Assembly (NCBI RefSeq): GCF_947179165.1
Contig: NC_077242.1
Location: 49,175,097-49,239,096 of the forward strand
Direction of reading: 5' to 3'
From: Solanum dulcamara
Lineage: Eukaryota > Streptophyta > Magnoliopsida > Solanales > Solanaceae
DNA: 64,000 bases
Part shown: positions 11,051-21,600 of the stretch, in pieces
Numbering within the stretch: the first letter of the stretch is position 1
How the letters are laid out: every line of letters starts with the position of its first letter
The notes under the pieces: generated by a model
The model's database searches: none
Seen by the model: the letters and a program-made list of their open reading frames with translations, nothing else
What the model was told of the DNA's origin: nothing
Translations under genes and position numbers: made by a program

Positions 11051-12181
11051 ATGCTTCCAAGAAGGGTACCTCCACCTTGAGCAATGGATGCTAACAAGCA
11101 CCAAGATCCTTCAGTTCCCAAGGATCCACATAATAAGGAAGGAGTTACACGTGCAGAGTTTTGGAATATCATCACCTTATTGACCCAAGCCATAGCCAAC
11201 TAAATAAATCAAGGAATTTCTCATCCTTCTTCTCAAATGCCTACTTCTCCTTCTATGTTTTAGGACTTCAAGAGGATGAATCCACCTAAATTAGATAGTT
11301 CTAAGGTAGATGAAGACCCAATGTAGTTTATTGAGGAAGTCTATGAGATTGTGGCTATTATGGGGGTACCTCCAAATGAAAAGGTCGAGCTAGTAGCCTA
11401 TTAACTCAAAGGTATAACAAAGGTTTGGTATGAGCAATGGGCTTTTGAGAGGGGTGATGATATGGAACCCATAGAATAGGAAGAGTTCAAGGGTGCCTTC
11501 CTAGATCTCTTCTTTCTTTTGGAGCTAAGGGAGGCAAAGATTCAAGAGTTCATCAATCTTCATCAAGATAGCATGAGTGTGAGAGAGTATACCATCAAAT
11601 TTACCAAATTATCTAAGTATGCTCTGTTCATAGTGTCCGACCCAAGGGCAAGAATGAGCAAATTCATATTTGGTATTTCTAGTTTGGTGTCCAAAGAATG
11701 TAAGATGGCCATATTGGTCAAAGAGATGGACATCTCTCGACTTATGACTTATGCAAAACAAATTGAGGAGGAGAAGTTGAGGGGGAGATCAATAGGGTTT
11801 AAGAAGGCTAGAGTTGATGGTGGAGGGTTCAATTACCAAAGGTTCGGTTATAGTGGTTGTGGAAAGGGCCAAAGTGGGCAACAATTCATGGGGCAAGGTC
11901 CCACCAACACTCCTCCTCCAAGGTTCAATAAGGACAAGGGTGCTAATTTGATGGTTTCAAGAGAGAATGCAGGTGCTCAAGCTTTCCTAGATTGCAAAAA
12001 TTATGGGGGAAATCACAAAGGAGAATGCTTTGCCGGCTCTAATGCATGCTTCAAGTATGGTAAACCAAGTCACCAAGCTAGAGATGTTATAGGTGGTAGT
12101 GGTATGCTTCAAGGAAAAATTATCCATGGTCAACAAGCTCAAGGGAGTGTCCAACACACTAACCGATTTTAGGCCTTGCAT
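11051..12181 (+). pseudogene. Element C gag, the best preserved gag in the window
   Basis: The ATG at 11051 shares one frame with the 217-codon open stretch at 11519-12172 and with the protease that follows. Stops occur in the N-terminal part (near 11078, 11201, 11264, 11324, 11402, 11477). The capsid-like domain is intact from LREAKIQEFINLHQD to MDISRLMTYAKQIEEEKLR. A Gly/Gln-rich linker and a degenerate double knuckle (CKNYGGNHKGEC and CFKYGKPSHQARD) follow; each knuckle has Tyr in place of a Cys. Gag and pol share a frame, separated only by stops at 12170-12187, as expected for a single gag-pol polyprotein. Confidence 0.85.
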
Positions 12182-12196
12182 GGAAGATAAGAAGTT

Positions 12197-12560
12197 GAGG
12201 AAGCGCCCAATGTTGTTACCCGTATGTTAAATGTCTTTGATTTTGACATGTATGCATTATTAGACCCGGGTGCCAATTTTTTGTTTATTACTCCATTCCT
12301 TTCTAATAGATTTTATGTGTTACCTGAAATGTTGTTAGAACCCTATTTGGTATCTACCCCTATTGGTGAGTCACTTGTTGCAACAAAGGTCTATAAGGGT
12401 TTTCCCATGTCTTTCTTGCACAAAGTTGTTCCTTGTGATCTCACTGAGCTTGACATGGTAGATTTTGATGTTATTCTTGGGATGGATTGGTTGCATGTGT
12501 CTTATGCTTCTATAGATTGTAGAACTCGTAGTGTCAAGTTTCAATTTCCAAGTTAGCCTA
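12197..12560 (+). pseudogene. Element C aspartic protease, active-site Asp kept
   Basis: The 110-codon open stretch begins MLNVFDFDMYALLDPGANF. The retropepsin motif LLDPGA keeps the catalytic Asp, and the C-terminal motif VILGMDWLHVSYASIDCRTR is present. It is in frame with gag upstream and with RT downstream. This is the least damaged protease of the Del-type copies here, but it is cut off from a working polyprotein by flanking stops. Confidence 0.85.
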
Positions 12561-13400
12561 TTCTTCAATGGAAGGGTCATGATTCAGTAGTTAAGGGTAG
12601 ATTCATTTCTTATCTTAGGGCCCAAAAGGTTATTTCTCTATCAATCTCCCCCCCCCCAATACCTAACCGATCTGTATTCCTTCCTACCGAATTAAAGGAG
12701 TTAAAGGAAAAATTAAAGGACTTGTTGGAAAAAGGATTTATAAGGCCAATCATTTTACTAGGGGGTGCTCCCGTGTTGTTTAGGATAAAGAAGGATATGT
12801 CACTTCGAATGTGCATAGACTATCATTAATTGAATAAGGTGACCATTAAGAAGAAATATCTGATTCCTAGGATAGATGACCTATTTGACCAATTGCAATG
12901 GGAAAGTCATTTCTCAAAGATTGATCTCCGGCTCAGCTATCACCAATTAAGGATAAGGGAGTGTGACATTCCAAAGATGGCATTTCAAATAATGTATGGT
13001 CACTTAGAGTTTTTTGTGATATCATTAGGATTGATGAATACATCGGCAGTGTTCATGGATCTAATGAATCGGGTGTTCAAACCCTACCTTGATACTTTTA
13101 TGGGTGTGTTCATTTGATATTTTGATTTACTCTCATGGTGGGGAAGAACATAAGATTCATTTGAGAATAAACTTTGAGGGATAGGCAATTGTTTGCCAAC
13201 TTTAGTAAGTGCGAATTTTAGTTGAAAGAGGTGTCTTTCCTTGGTGACATAGTGTCCTGAAAGGGAATTAAGGTTGATCCTAAGAAGATGGAGGTGGTAA
13301 GAAATTGGCATAGACCATTGTCTACTTAGGACATTAAGAGCTTTTTGGATCTAGTCGGTTACTATAGAAGGTTTGTTGAAGCGTTCTCTTTCATTTCATC
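12561..13400 (+). pseudogene. Element C reverse transcriptase with deletions
   Basis: The frame continues from the protease. Between the protease tail (GRFISYLRAQKV) and the [20 protein letters not shown] block, about 60-70 residues normally present are missing. The junction contains a run of 10 C (12648-12657). RT blocks [48 protein letters not shown] and [16 protein letters not shown] follow. At the catalytic box a small deletion shifts the frame after VFI (about 13112), so both Asp of YxDD are lost. The tether region to 13400 is frameshifted. Confidence 0.85.
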
Positions 13401-13870
13401 TCTAATGATGAAATTGACCTAAAAGAAGCAAGGTTCCTATGGATGGATGACTTTGGAAACAGTTTCCAAACATTGAAATATTGACTTACTTCCTCTACTA
13501 TGTTGACTCTATCTGGAAGGATTAGAAGGGTTTGTGGTGTATTGTGGTGCTTCATGGTTTGGTTTGTGTTGTGTCTTGATACAAAATAGCAAGTATATAG
13601 CATATGCTTCTAGGCAATTGAATATGCACGAGCGTAACTACCCTACCCATGACCTTGAGTTAACAACCATAGTATTTTCTCTAAAGATTTGGAGGCATTA
13701 CCTCTATTGGGTACATATAGATGTATTTACCGACCACAAAAGTCTTCAATATGTGTTCACCCAAAGAGACCTCAATCTAAGGCAAAAAAGTGGATTAACT
13801 CTTCAAGGACTATGATATGAGTGTGAATTATCACTTGATTAAAGCCAATGTTAGTGCCGATACACTTTGT
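13401..13870 (+). pseudogene. Element C RNase H
   Basis: Positions 13534-13815 encode most of an RNase [21 protein letters not shown] with the catalytic Glu (LEL), then [12 protein letters not shown] with the third acidic residue. The first catalytic Asp is Gly (VYCGAS, GGT at 13546-13548). The frame shifts near 13800 into the 13817 frame, which carries the tail and spacer toward integrase (ADTLCRVAMGSVAHVDKGKR). Confidence 0.85.
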
Positions 13871-14820
13871 AGGGTGGCTATGGGGAGTGTGGCTCATGTT
13901 GATAAAGGGAAAAGGGAGTTGGTAAGGGATGTTCATCGGTTGGCTAGATTGGGGGTGAAGTTGAGTGGTTCTGATAATGGTGGTGTATTTGTGAAAAATG
14001 GGTATGAATCATCTTTGATAGTAGATGTTAATTCAAAACAAGACCTTAACTCGACATTGGTGGAGTTAAAGAAACTCGTGAAAGAAAAGAAAGTAGAATT
14101 CTTTCCACAAGAGAGAGATGGGGTACCTCACTATCAAGGTTGATTATGTGTTCCGGATGTGGATGGCCTAAGGGTTTGATCTTGAAGGAGGCTCATAATT
14201 CTTCATATTCTATTTACCCCAGTTTGACTAAAATGTAACAAGACATAAAGGAGATTTATTGGTGGGGTGGCATAAAAAGGGAAATAGCAAGGTTTGTGGC
14301 CGAATGCCCAAATTGTAAATATGTCAAGGCCATACACCAAACTCTAGGTAGCAAAAAATACATTGAAATCCCCACTTGGAAGTGGAAGGATGTGAACATG
14401 GACTTTGTAGTAGGTTTGCCTCAAACTCAGAAACATCACGACTCAATTTTGGTGATTGTTGATACAATGATGAAGTCGGCTCACTTTTTATTAATCAAGA
14501 CTTCTGATAGAGCTGAGGATTATGCTAAATTGTATATTTGGGAATTCTTAAGGTTGCATGGTATTCCTCTATCAAATATTTCAGATCATGGTACCCAATT
14601 CACTTATTATTTTTGGAAATCATTCTAAAGGGGGCTTGCTACCAAAGTGAAGCTAAGTACCACATTCCATCCTCAAACCAATGGACAACACAATCAGACA
14701 ATTCAAACACTAGAGGATATGTTTAGGGCTTGTGTGTTGGAGTTCAAAGGGGTTTGGGATTACCATCTACCGTTTATTGAGTTCACATACAATAATAGCT
14801 ACCACTCAAGCATCGAGATG
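13871..14820 (+). pseudogene. Element C integrase, interrupted
   Basis: The spacer (RELVRDVHRLARLGVKL) is followed by the zinc-binding N-terminal remnant (CPNCKYVKAIHQ, 14305-14340). The catalytic core shows WKWKDVNMDFVVGLPQTQ with the first Asp, and ISDHGTQF with the second. The QTNGQHNQTIQTLEDM region has Asn/His in place of the catalytic Glu context. Frames change near 14628. Integrase similarity stops at SIEMA (14820); the rest resumes at about 39066. Confidence 0.85.
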
Positions 14821-14925
14821 GCATTACCTATGAAAGGCCAAAAGAATGATAAGAGGCTTGTTTGAGGTACTTTCGGGTTCCTCATTTTCCAAGTCACGTC
14901 TAGGCCCTAGACTTGGGTCATGACA
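14821..14925 (+). repeat. Orphan 3' end of a Del-type LTR
   Basis: ATTACCTATGAAAGGC and the following about 100 bases parallel the last 100 bases of the C 5' LTR (10733-10835), ending in TTGGGTCATGACA. It is not the 3' LTR of C, because that is at 39842-42005 with the matching TSD. It directly joins truncated C integrase on its left and D gag on its right (TTATC...). Best explained as a scar left when a deletion removed most of another Del element together with the 5' end of D. Confidence 0.7.
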
Positions 14926-15214
14926 TTATCAAAGGAAATCAAAATGAGAAGTCCACTCCCAAGCTTCCTCCAAACGAAGGAGGTAACTCTTCTAAACCTC
15001 TTTAATGTTATAAATGTAAAGGATTTGGCCATAGAATATGTGAGTGTCCCAACCGGACGACATTCATTAGGTTGAATCTATTTCTAGTGTTGATGATGTG
15101 AATCTTCTTGAGGGGGTTGATAATGAGGGTTCTTAATAGGGTGAGGTAGATGATACGGAGGAGAGTGAGTACTATGGGGATGTTGTCGTTCCTTGTGGGT
15201 TAGCTCAAAGGGCC
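14926..15214 (+). pseudogene. Element D gag C-terminus with CCHC knuckle
   Basis: After a Lys/Pro-rich stretch, positions 15006-15047 encode CYKCKGFGHRICEC, a complete CX2CX4HX4C zinc knuckle for RNA binding. A stop lies just before it and a frameshift follows, so the protease at 15215 is in another frame. The main capsid domain is missing, lost in the deletion that created the scar at 14821-14925. Confidence 0.75.
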
Positions 15215-15713
15215 TTGGTAATCAATTATATGCCTCAGGGAGGGGAGCTCACCATTCCAAACTATGTAGTGAGGAGGACTATGATAAGCAAGGCTATGGA
15301 TGATCCAAGTCAACGGGAAAATCTCTTCCATTCTAAGTGCCTCATCAAGGAAAATGTATATTCTTTGATTATTGATGGAGGGAGTTGTGCCAATGTTACA
15401 AGTACTTCCTTAGTCGAATTTGTTCACCTTCCCACCACCAAAAACTCTTCCCCTTACAAACTTCAATGGTTGATTGAATTTGGGAAATTGCGAGTCAATA
15501 GACAAGTTGTGATCAATTTTAAGGTTGAAACATACCAAGATGAAGTCTTATGTGATGTGGTACCGATGCAAGCTTGTCACCTCTTACATGGGATGCCTTG
15601 GCAACATGATCAAGAGAAAAACCATAATGGTCTCACCAATTGATACTTATTTGAGAATGAAGGGCACAAACATATTCTATACCCTATGACACCGGTGCAA
15701 GTTAGTGATATAT
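15215..15713 (+). pseudogene. Element D protease region
   Basis: The 142-codon open stretch contains LFHSKCLIKENVYSLIIDGG, where the Asp-Gly-Gly is the retropepsin active site in the form used by CRM/Galadriel-type elements. LVEF, PYKLQWL, DEVLCDVVPMQACHLLHGMP and QHDQEKNHNG follow. After the stop near 15641 similarity continues (YLFENEGHKHILYPMTPVQV) until element E is inserted at 15713. Confidence 0.8.
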
Positions 15714-17692
15714 TGTCATGACCCAACATAGGATCTAGTCATAACACGATGATTGAAACTCCGAGGGGATCCAACCAAGTCTCTTGTACATATCATAAGC
15801 ATACATAAGGTAGTGAAAAAGCAGAAATATCATAAGAGAGTCTAAACTTTGAATAAAAATTTAAGAATGTCATATGACAACATAAACTCGAAATATTTGT
15901 CCAACTAGATGCCTCTACTCATGAATATGGGCGGGGGCTATGACATGTATCTATATCACTCTCAATATGAAACATACCAAAGGTCTTTGAAAATAATAAC
16001 TAACTCTATAACTAGTTCCCGATAAATAAGGACTCACCACAAACACCGTTGTATAGGAAAGCTTAGCTAGCCACGTAGATGAGTATGATCTTCAACCTCA
16101 ACCCCAACATTATGAGACAATGTAGGCAAAAAGTATGTATTAGTATATTGGAATGTACAAAGAATGAGGGCATGACATGCAACATAAATCAGGGAATGCA
16201 ATGGTCAAGTAAATCACATGATAAGATGAGGTAAGTAATGTCATGAGAAAATCATATTGACCAAAGCATTTAAAAATCATAATTTAAAATCATAGCATAT
16301 ATAAGAGATCATACATATGTAGGATAGGAACCATAACCGACAATAAGACCATATGAGCTATAATATGGAATCCCATTGTCTCCCCATACAATGAAGAAAA
16401 AGAGGAATCTACTTGCCAAGGTAGACTCTACCCCGCTAGGTGGGTCATACATACGCTATATGTGGATCCAATCGCTAGGCCACGAAGGAAACCTATGGTG
16501 GGGAATAGTTTATGGGATATGAAGCTGCTACTAAGTGTTTTCGTAGGGCCCCCACCTCAAGTCTACTCAGTGCTAAGTCAAATCCCATGGAATACATGCA
16601 TAGCATAGAAATCAAAATTACATATATCATAGCCATGATTATAGATCTGAAATCATAGAGTAGCTTATTTTCATAACATACTTGTAATGTGAAAATTGTC
16701 CTTTCATCATTACAATCATATTTGTATAATTCATATTGTTAGGCCTTAGGTTACCACATAGGGCCCTAAGTCACCTTACTTCATAACTTGCATAAAATTT
16801 ATACCTTGAACTTAGAGCAGAACTCAATTACATAATCAATTGATTTTGAAAGTCATGTAATTGACTTGAAAACATGCATGATCATAAACTTTATGTCATC
16901 CCATACATAATTCATATAGATAATATCCATTGGAAGTATAATTTAAAATATTCATAATTTACATCATGAACCCTAGAGAATAAATTGGAGAATTCATGGA
17001 AAAACTATTCAATAACCATCAATTTATATCAAAATAGAATCATGCTCATACTTTGAATCATAATTCATGCAATAGGAATAGAGATCATAAAATCCATAAA
17101 ATATCATACTTTAATTTGATAGTAAACCTTGAATAATTGATTGGGCTTCATGGATGAAAGAATCCATAAATCAATACCCACATATGTTAAGTGAGAAAAT
17201 CAAATAATTTTGAAGAACTTGAGTGTTTTGATGGAGAGCTTGAGTGAATTTACTTCAAGTCTTCAATGGAGCCCTTGAGAGTCTTTTGTAGAAAGAGAAA
17301 TATTTGAGTAGGTAAATTGTAAAAGAATGAATAGAGTTAGAGGTTTTATGTCAATTTATAGAGCTGAATTAGGTCCTAAAAATGTCTAGGTTCATTAGCT
17401 AACAATTAGAGAAAAGTCTAAAAATGCCCTTACTAAAAGCTAAATTCGGCCAGAAAACCATTGTCAGGTTTGCAAATGTGGACTTTCCGCGCTCCTTACT
17501 GGTTTGCACAGTTCCTTTGAAAAATATATCTTTTGATCTATGGGTCCTAAAAATCCACTAAGACTATTTTATGAAGGTTTTGACCCCCTAATCGATATTC
17601 TGAACTCAAATTTTCTAGAAAGGTTAAGGATAATGCATTAAATGAGCGGCCAATTCTCAAGGTATTCTTAAGGAAGTTAAGAGCATTTTGAG
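15714..17692 (-). repeat. Element E 3' LTR (left copy)
   Basis: Aligns along its length with the right copy (22905-23137 plus 33749-35564), diverged by roughly 15-20% by eye at the ends. A TATA-like TATAAATT lies on the minus strand at 17353-17360. The LTR terminus itself (which should read ...GATATTACA on the + strand) and part of the polypurine tract are missing: after GAGCATTTTGAG the sequence jumps to the region upstream of the PPT at about 17693. Confidence 0.85.
17353..17360 (-). promoter_or_regulatory. TATA-like box in element E LTR
   Basis: On the minus strand the sequence is TATAAATT in the middle of the LTR, followed by a pyrimidine-rich leader. The same box is present in the other copy at 35196-35203. 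Position and conservation suit the R-region promoter of a plant LTR; activity is inferred only. Confidence 0.45.
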
Positions 17693-17933
17693 AAAATTGG
17701 TCCTCGAATGAGATTCAACTAATATATAAAGGACATAGAAAAAGTACTAGCAACCTAACATGATTATGGAGACACTTTTAAATAAAAAATGCATAGAACA
17801 TGTAAACTTCATACTTAACATAAAACATAGTCCTTGAGAAAAATCATTTTCATGAATCATGCATGCATATGAATGACATATGGAACGAAAATGTAGAAGT
17901 TTAATCGATTTGATCATGAACAACTTAGTACCT

Positions 17934-18480
17934 TTAGGCTCGAGTGAAAGGAAAGAGATACGGACAACGATTCATCATTTCTGATTCTTCTTCCCACGTA
18001 GCGCTCTCTACTTCTTGATTCCTCCATAAAACTTTGACGGATGCAACATCTTTATTTCTTAACCTCTTAACTTGCTGGTCTAAAATCTCAATAGGGACAT
18101 CCTCATAAGTCAAATTCTCTTCAATACTTACATTCTCCATTGGCATAATAGAATTTGGATCACCCACAAACTTCCTCAATGTTGATACATGAAATACCGA
18201 ATGAACAAAAGCCAACTCAAGTGGAAAGTCTAACTCATATGCTACTTTGCCAATGCGCTTCAATATCCTATAGGGTCCTATATATCTAGGTATCAACTTC
18301 CCTTTCTTACCAAACTGCATTACCCCTTTCATAGGTGAAATCTGCAAATATACCATATCATCGATATCAAATTCAAGCTTTCTCCTCCTAATGTCCGAAT
18401 AAGACTTTTGATGATTTTAAGCTATTTTCAATATTTATCTTATGAGCCTTACTTTATCAATTGCATAAACTACCAAATAT
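17934..18480 (-). pseudogene. Element E integrase C-terminus and chromodomain
   Basis: The minus-strand stretch 18356-17934 is open for 140 codons: VYLQISPMKGVMQFGKKGKL, the GPYRILKRIGKVAYELDFP integrase C-terminal fold, HPVFHVSTLRK-like block (here HSVFHVSTLRK), then a chromodomain (LTYEDVPIEILD, KVLWRNQEVESATWEEE, MMNRCPYLF). Chromodomains steer chromovirus integration to heterochromatin by binding histone marks. This is the best preserved chromodomain in the window: the aromatic and acidic positions around WRN and TWE are kept. Upstream (18361-18480) the frame is broken. Confidence 0.9.
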
Positions 18481-19145
18481 CGACCAATCAATGCCATCTT
18501 ATCTACTTCAAACCACCCCACCAGAGACCTACATCTTCTCACGTATAAGGCTTCAAAAGGAGCCATTTGGATATTAGATAATAACTATTATTATAGGCAA
18601 ACTCAATCAATGGAAAATGGTCATCCCAACTTCCTCTAAGATCAATAACACATGCCCTTAACATATCCTCCAAGGTTTGAATTGTTCTTTCGGCTTGTCC
18701 ATCGATTTGAGGATTGAAAGCGGTACTTAGTTTGACTTTAGTGCCAAGACCTTTCTAAAATGACTTCGAAAAATGTGAACTAAATTGAGTAACTATATCC
18801 AATATAATCGACAAAGGAACACCATGAAGTTTCACAAGTTCAAGAATATACAACTTAGCATAGTCTTCGTCACCATAAAAAGTCTTGATCGGTGGAAAAT
18901 GTGCCGATTTGGTCATTCGGTCCACAATGGCCCAAATATAATCATGTTGTCTTCCAGTACGAGGAAAATCCATGACAAAGTTCATATTCACATCTTCCCA
19001 CTTCCATGTAGGAATTTCCATTTCTTGAGCTAGACCTCCCGGCCTTTGATGTTCAATTTTCACTTGTTGACAATTAGGAAACTTAGCCATGAACTTCGCT
19101 ATGTCCTCTTCATGCCATTCCACCAATACACCTTAGGACCCTCTA
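18481..19145 (-). pseudogene. Element E integrase core
   Basis: Minus strand 19126-18755 encodes the zinc-binding remnant (FPNCQQVKIEHQ; the first Cys of CPNC is Phe), then WKWEDVNMNFVMDFP, where the first catalytic Asp of the DDE triad is Asn (18980-18982), and IILDIVTQF with the second Asp. The core continues with frameshifts to 18481, including the QTxGQ-E region near 18690-18720 and the NNxYHSS-type block. Confidence 0.8.
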
Positions 19146-19606
19146 CCTCTATAGGAAATTCTATCCCAAGAGTACTAACCCTTACTACCATATTCAACAA
19201 ACCTCGAGACCTAATAAAAAAACCCAATACATCGTACATTCACCCCTATGCCATCAACACTATGTTCAAGCCTAGTTCTATAACCACTCTAATACAATCA
19301 CTTGAAACCCTTAACAAAAATCTTCAATAGCCTACTACAATCACTCACATATCTACAACTACGCATTCAAGCCTACCATTCTAACCACTTTATGGGTCCC
19401 TTGAAGTCAACATCACTTATTAATTGTTGTGTCTACCTTAGTATCTCTATATCCTCACTGGTATTCACTCCTACCAAAGGTCACACTAATATACTCTTAC
19501 GTATCTATTGCACACAATGAGATCTCATCTAGCTCTTCCTCCATGTTTATAACCTTAAATGGACCAAGCATACCACTCTTCCCCCAATCTTCCCTAACTC
19601 ATCCAT
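19146..19606. other. About 460-bp unassigned insert in element E integrase
   Basis: On the minus strand the integrase N-terminal region follows B and C until the HSSR block (about 19607). It is then interrupted by sequence without integrase similarity, and resumes at the VYWWNGMKRD-like block (about 19145). The insert is pyrimidine-rich on the + strand and poor in stops there, but the + frames resemble nothing I know. No terminal inverted repeats or clear TSD are visible. Confidence 0.5.
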
Positions 19607-19960
19607 CGAGAGCTATGAACTTTACTCAATATCATTTCTCTTAGTCCATCTACATTGGGACACATAAGCAATATTAGTAATGAAATACTCCATCTCCCCC
19701 TTGTGAGAGAACCCCGATGTTCTCATAAACCATCAATTTCTCATGCATTACAATCATAATTTTGGACCATTTCAAACAAAAACACCACACTCAATAAAAT
19801 CACTCAATCTTACCCCCAAACAAGCCAATCAGTGAACATCTCTAACAAACTTTCTTGTCATCTTCCCCACGAATAACATTATTCATAAATAAGCAACTAA
19901 GAGCATCGGCTACAACATTTGCCTTATCCGGATGGTACAATACACTCATGTCATAGTCTC
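19607..19960 (-). pseudogene. Element E RNase H tail and integrase N-terminal spacer
   Basis: On the minus strand the [15 protein letters not shown] motif (about 19945-19900) ends RNase H. It leads into a frameshifted spacer comparable to the RDVHRLARLG region of C, and then to a VPNVDGLRE-like block just before the insert. Stops are frequent. Confidence 0.65.
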
Positions 19961-20540
19961 TTACGAGTTAAAGCCACCTTCTTTGCCTAAGGTTCAAGTT
20001 CCATTGACTAAACACATATTGCAAGCTTTTTTGGTCAGTAAGCACATCAACATGCACCCTATAAAGATAATAGTGCAAAATTTTCAAAGCAAATACAACC
20101 ACCGCAAGTTCAAGATTATGGGTTGGATAGTTCCTTTCATGCACATTAAGATGCCTAGAGGCATAGGCTATAACCTTACAATATTGTATCAAGACACAAC
20201 CCATACCAATACACGAAGCATCAGAATAAACAACAAACCCATCCGAACCTTCGAGCAATGTCAAAGTAGGAGCCGACGTTAGACGATCCTTTAATATTTG
20301 GAAACTTTTATCACATTCTTCCGACCATTGGAATTTTGTCTTGTTTTGTGTCAACTTAGTTAAAGGCGAAGCAATAGATGAGAACCCTTCGACAAACCTT
20401 CTGTAGTATGTAGCTAGCCTAAAAAGATTCTAATGTCCGAAGAAGATAATGGCCTGGGGTAATTCTTAACCGCCCCTATTTTCTTTGGATCTACTTTAAT
20501 CCCATCACTAAACGCCACATGGACATGAAATGCAACTTTC
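19961..20540 (-). pseudogene. Element E RNase H and tether
   Basis: Minus strand 20354-19968 is open for 128 codons: [31 protein letters not shown] with the first Asp, [12 protein letters not shown] with the Glu, and [11 protein letters not shown] with the next Asp. The residues needed to cut the RNA of RNA-DNA hybrids are therefore present here. The tether toward RT (20360-20540) has frameshifts. Confidence 0.85.
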
Positions 20541-21217
20541 CTCAGCTAAAACTCAGACATACTAAATTTAGCAAATAATTGTTTTTCTCTCAATATTTGC
20601 AACACAATCCTCAAGTGAACCATATGATCTTTCTCATTTCGAGAATAAATCAAGATATCATCACTGAATACCACTACAAACATGTCCAAATATGGCTTAA
20701 AAATATGATTCATCAATTCCATGAATATAGCAGAAGCATTAGTCAAACCAAACAATATTACTACAAATTCAAAATGACCATACCTTGTCTGGAAAGACTT
20801 TTTGGGAATATCACACTCCCTTACCCTCAATTGATGATAATCAGAATGGAGGTCAAACTTAGAAAAGTAGCTTGCTCCTTGTAATTGATCAAACAAGTCA
20901 TCTATCCTTGGAATTGGATATTTGTTCTTTATAGGGACCTTATTCAATTGCCGGTAGTCTACACATATTTGAAGTAACCCATCTTTCTTTCTAACAAATA
21001 ACACGGGAGCACCCCATGGTGAAATACTCAGTCTTATAAAACCTTTATCCAACAAGTCCTTTAATTGTTCTTTCAAATCCTTAAGTTCCGCTGGAGCCAT
21101 ACGGTAAGAAGGAATAGAAATAGGTTGGGTATCGGAAAAGATATCTATGCCAAAGTCAATTTCCCTTTTGGGAGGAAAAATCGGGAAAATCATCACGAAA
21201 CACATCAAAGAACTCAT
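20541..21217 (-). pseudogene. Element E reverse transcriptase, longest open RT
   Basis: Minus strand 21217-20546 is open for 223 codons, the longest reading frame in the window. In order it holds [97 protein letters not shown] and the catalytic box [14 protein letters not shown]. The Asp-Asp pair is intact, and the palm and most fingers are present. The C-terminal tether is cut by a stop. It overlaps the protease frame at its start by a frameshift (21156-21217). Confidence 0.9.
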
Positions 21218-21600
21218 TAACTATAGGAAAAGACTGAAGAGTAAGAGTTTTGTAATCCATGTCCTTAACTCGCACAATATGATAAATGCACCTTTTGGAA
21301 ATCATTTTTCTGGCCTTAATACATGAGATGAATCGACCCTTAATGACTGAATCAATACCCTTCCATTCATGAATAGGCTCATTAGGAAAGTAAAACTTAA
21401 CCATATAAGTCCTACAACATATAGATGCGTAAGCGGCATACAACCAATCCATACCAAGAATGATGTCAAAATCAATCATATCAAATTCAACAAGGTCACA
21501 TGGAATAACTCTATGCAAGACCCATATGGGATAATTTTTATAAGCTCTCTTAGCTAATACCAAATCAAAAATGGGAGTATAGAATCGATTGTTGCATTAG
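21156..21600 (-). pseudogene. Element E protease, active-site half deleted
   Basis: Minus strand 21563-21156 encodes VLAKRAYKNYPIWVLHRVIP, FDIILGMDWLYAAYASICCR and the PR-RT spacer ([20 protein letters not shown]). The N-terminal half with the catalytic D-P-G triplet is absent: zinc-knuckle sequence is followed within about 60 bases by the VLAKRAYK block. Confidence 0.8.

Noticed and set aside
14821..14925. 3' LTR of element C directly after its integrase
   Set aside because: The true C 3' LTR is 39842-42005: it has the matching length and is followed by CCAAC, identical to the bases before 8662. The bases after 14925 (TTATC) do not match.
19046..19644. Three overlapping + strand open frames
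   Set aside because: They are antisense to element E integrase or within the unassigned insert, show no family resemblance, and overlap in different frames.
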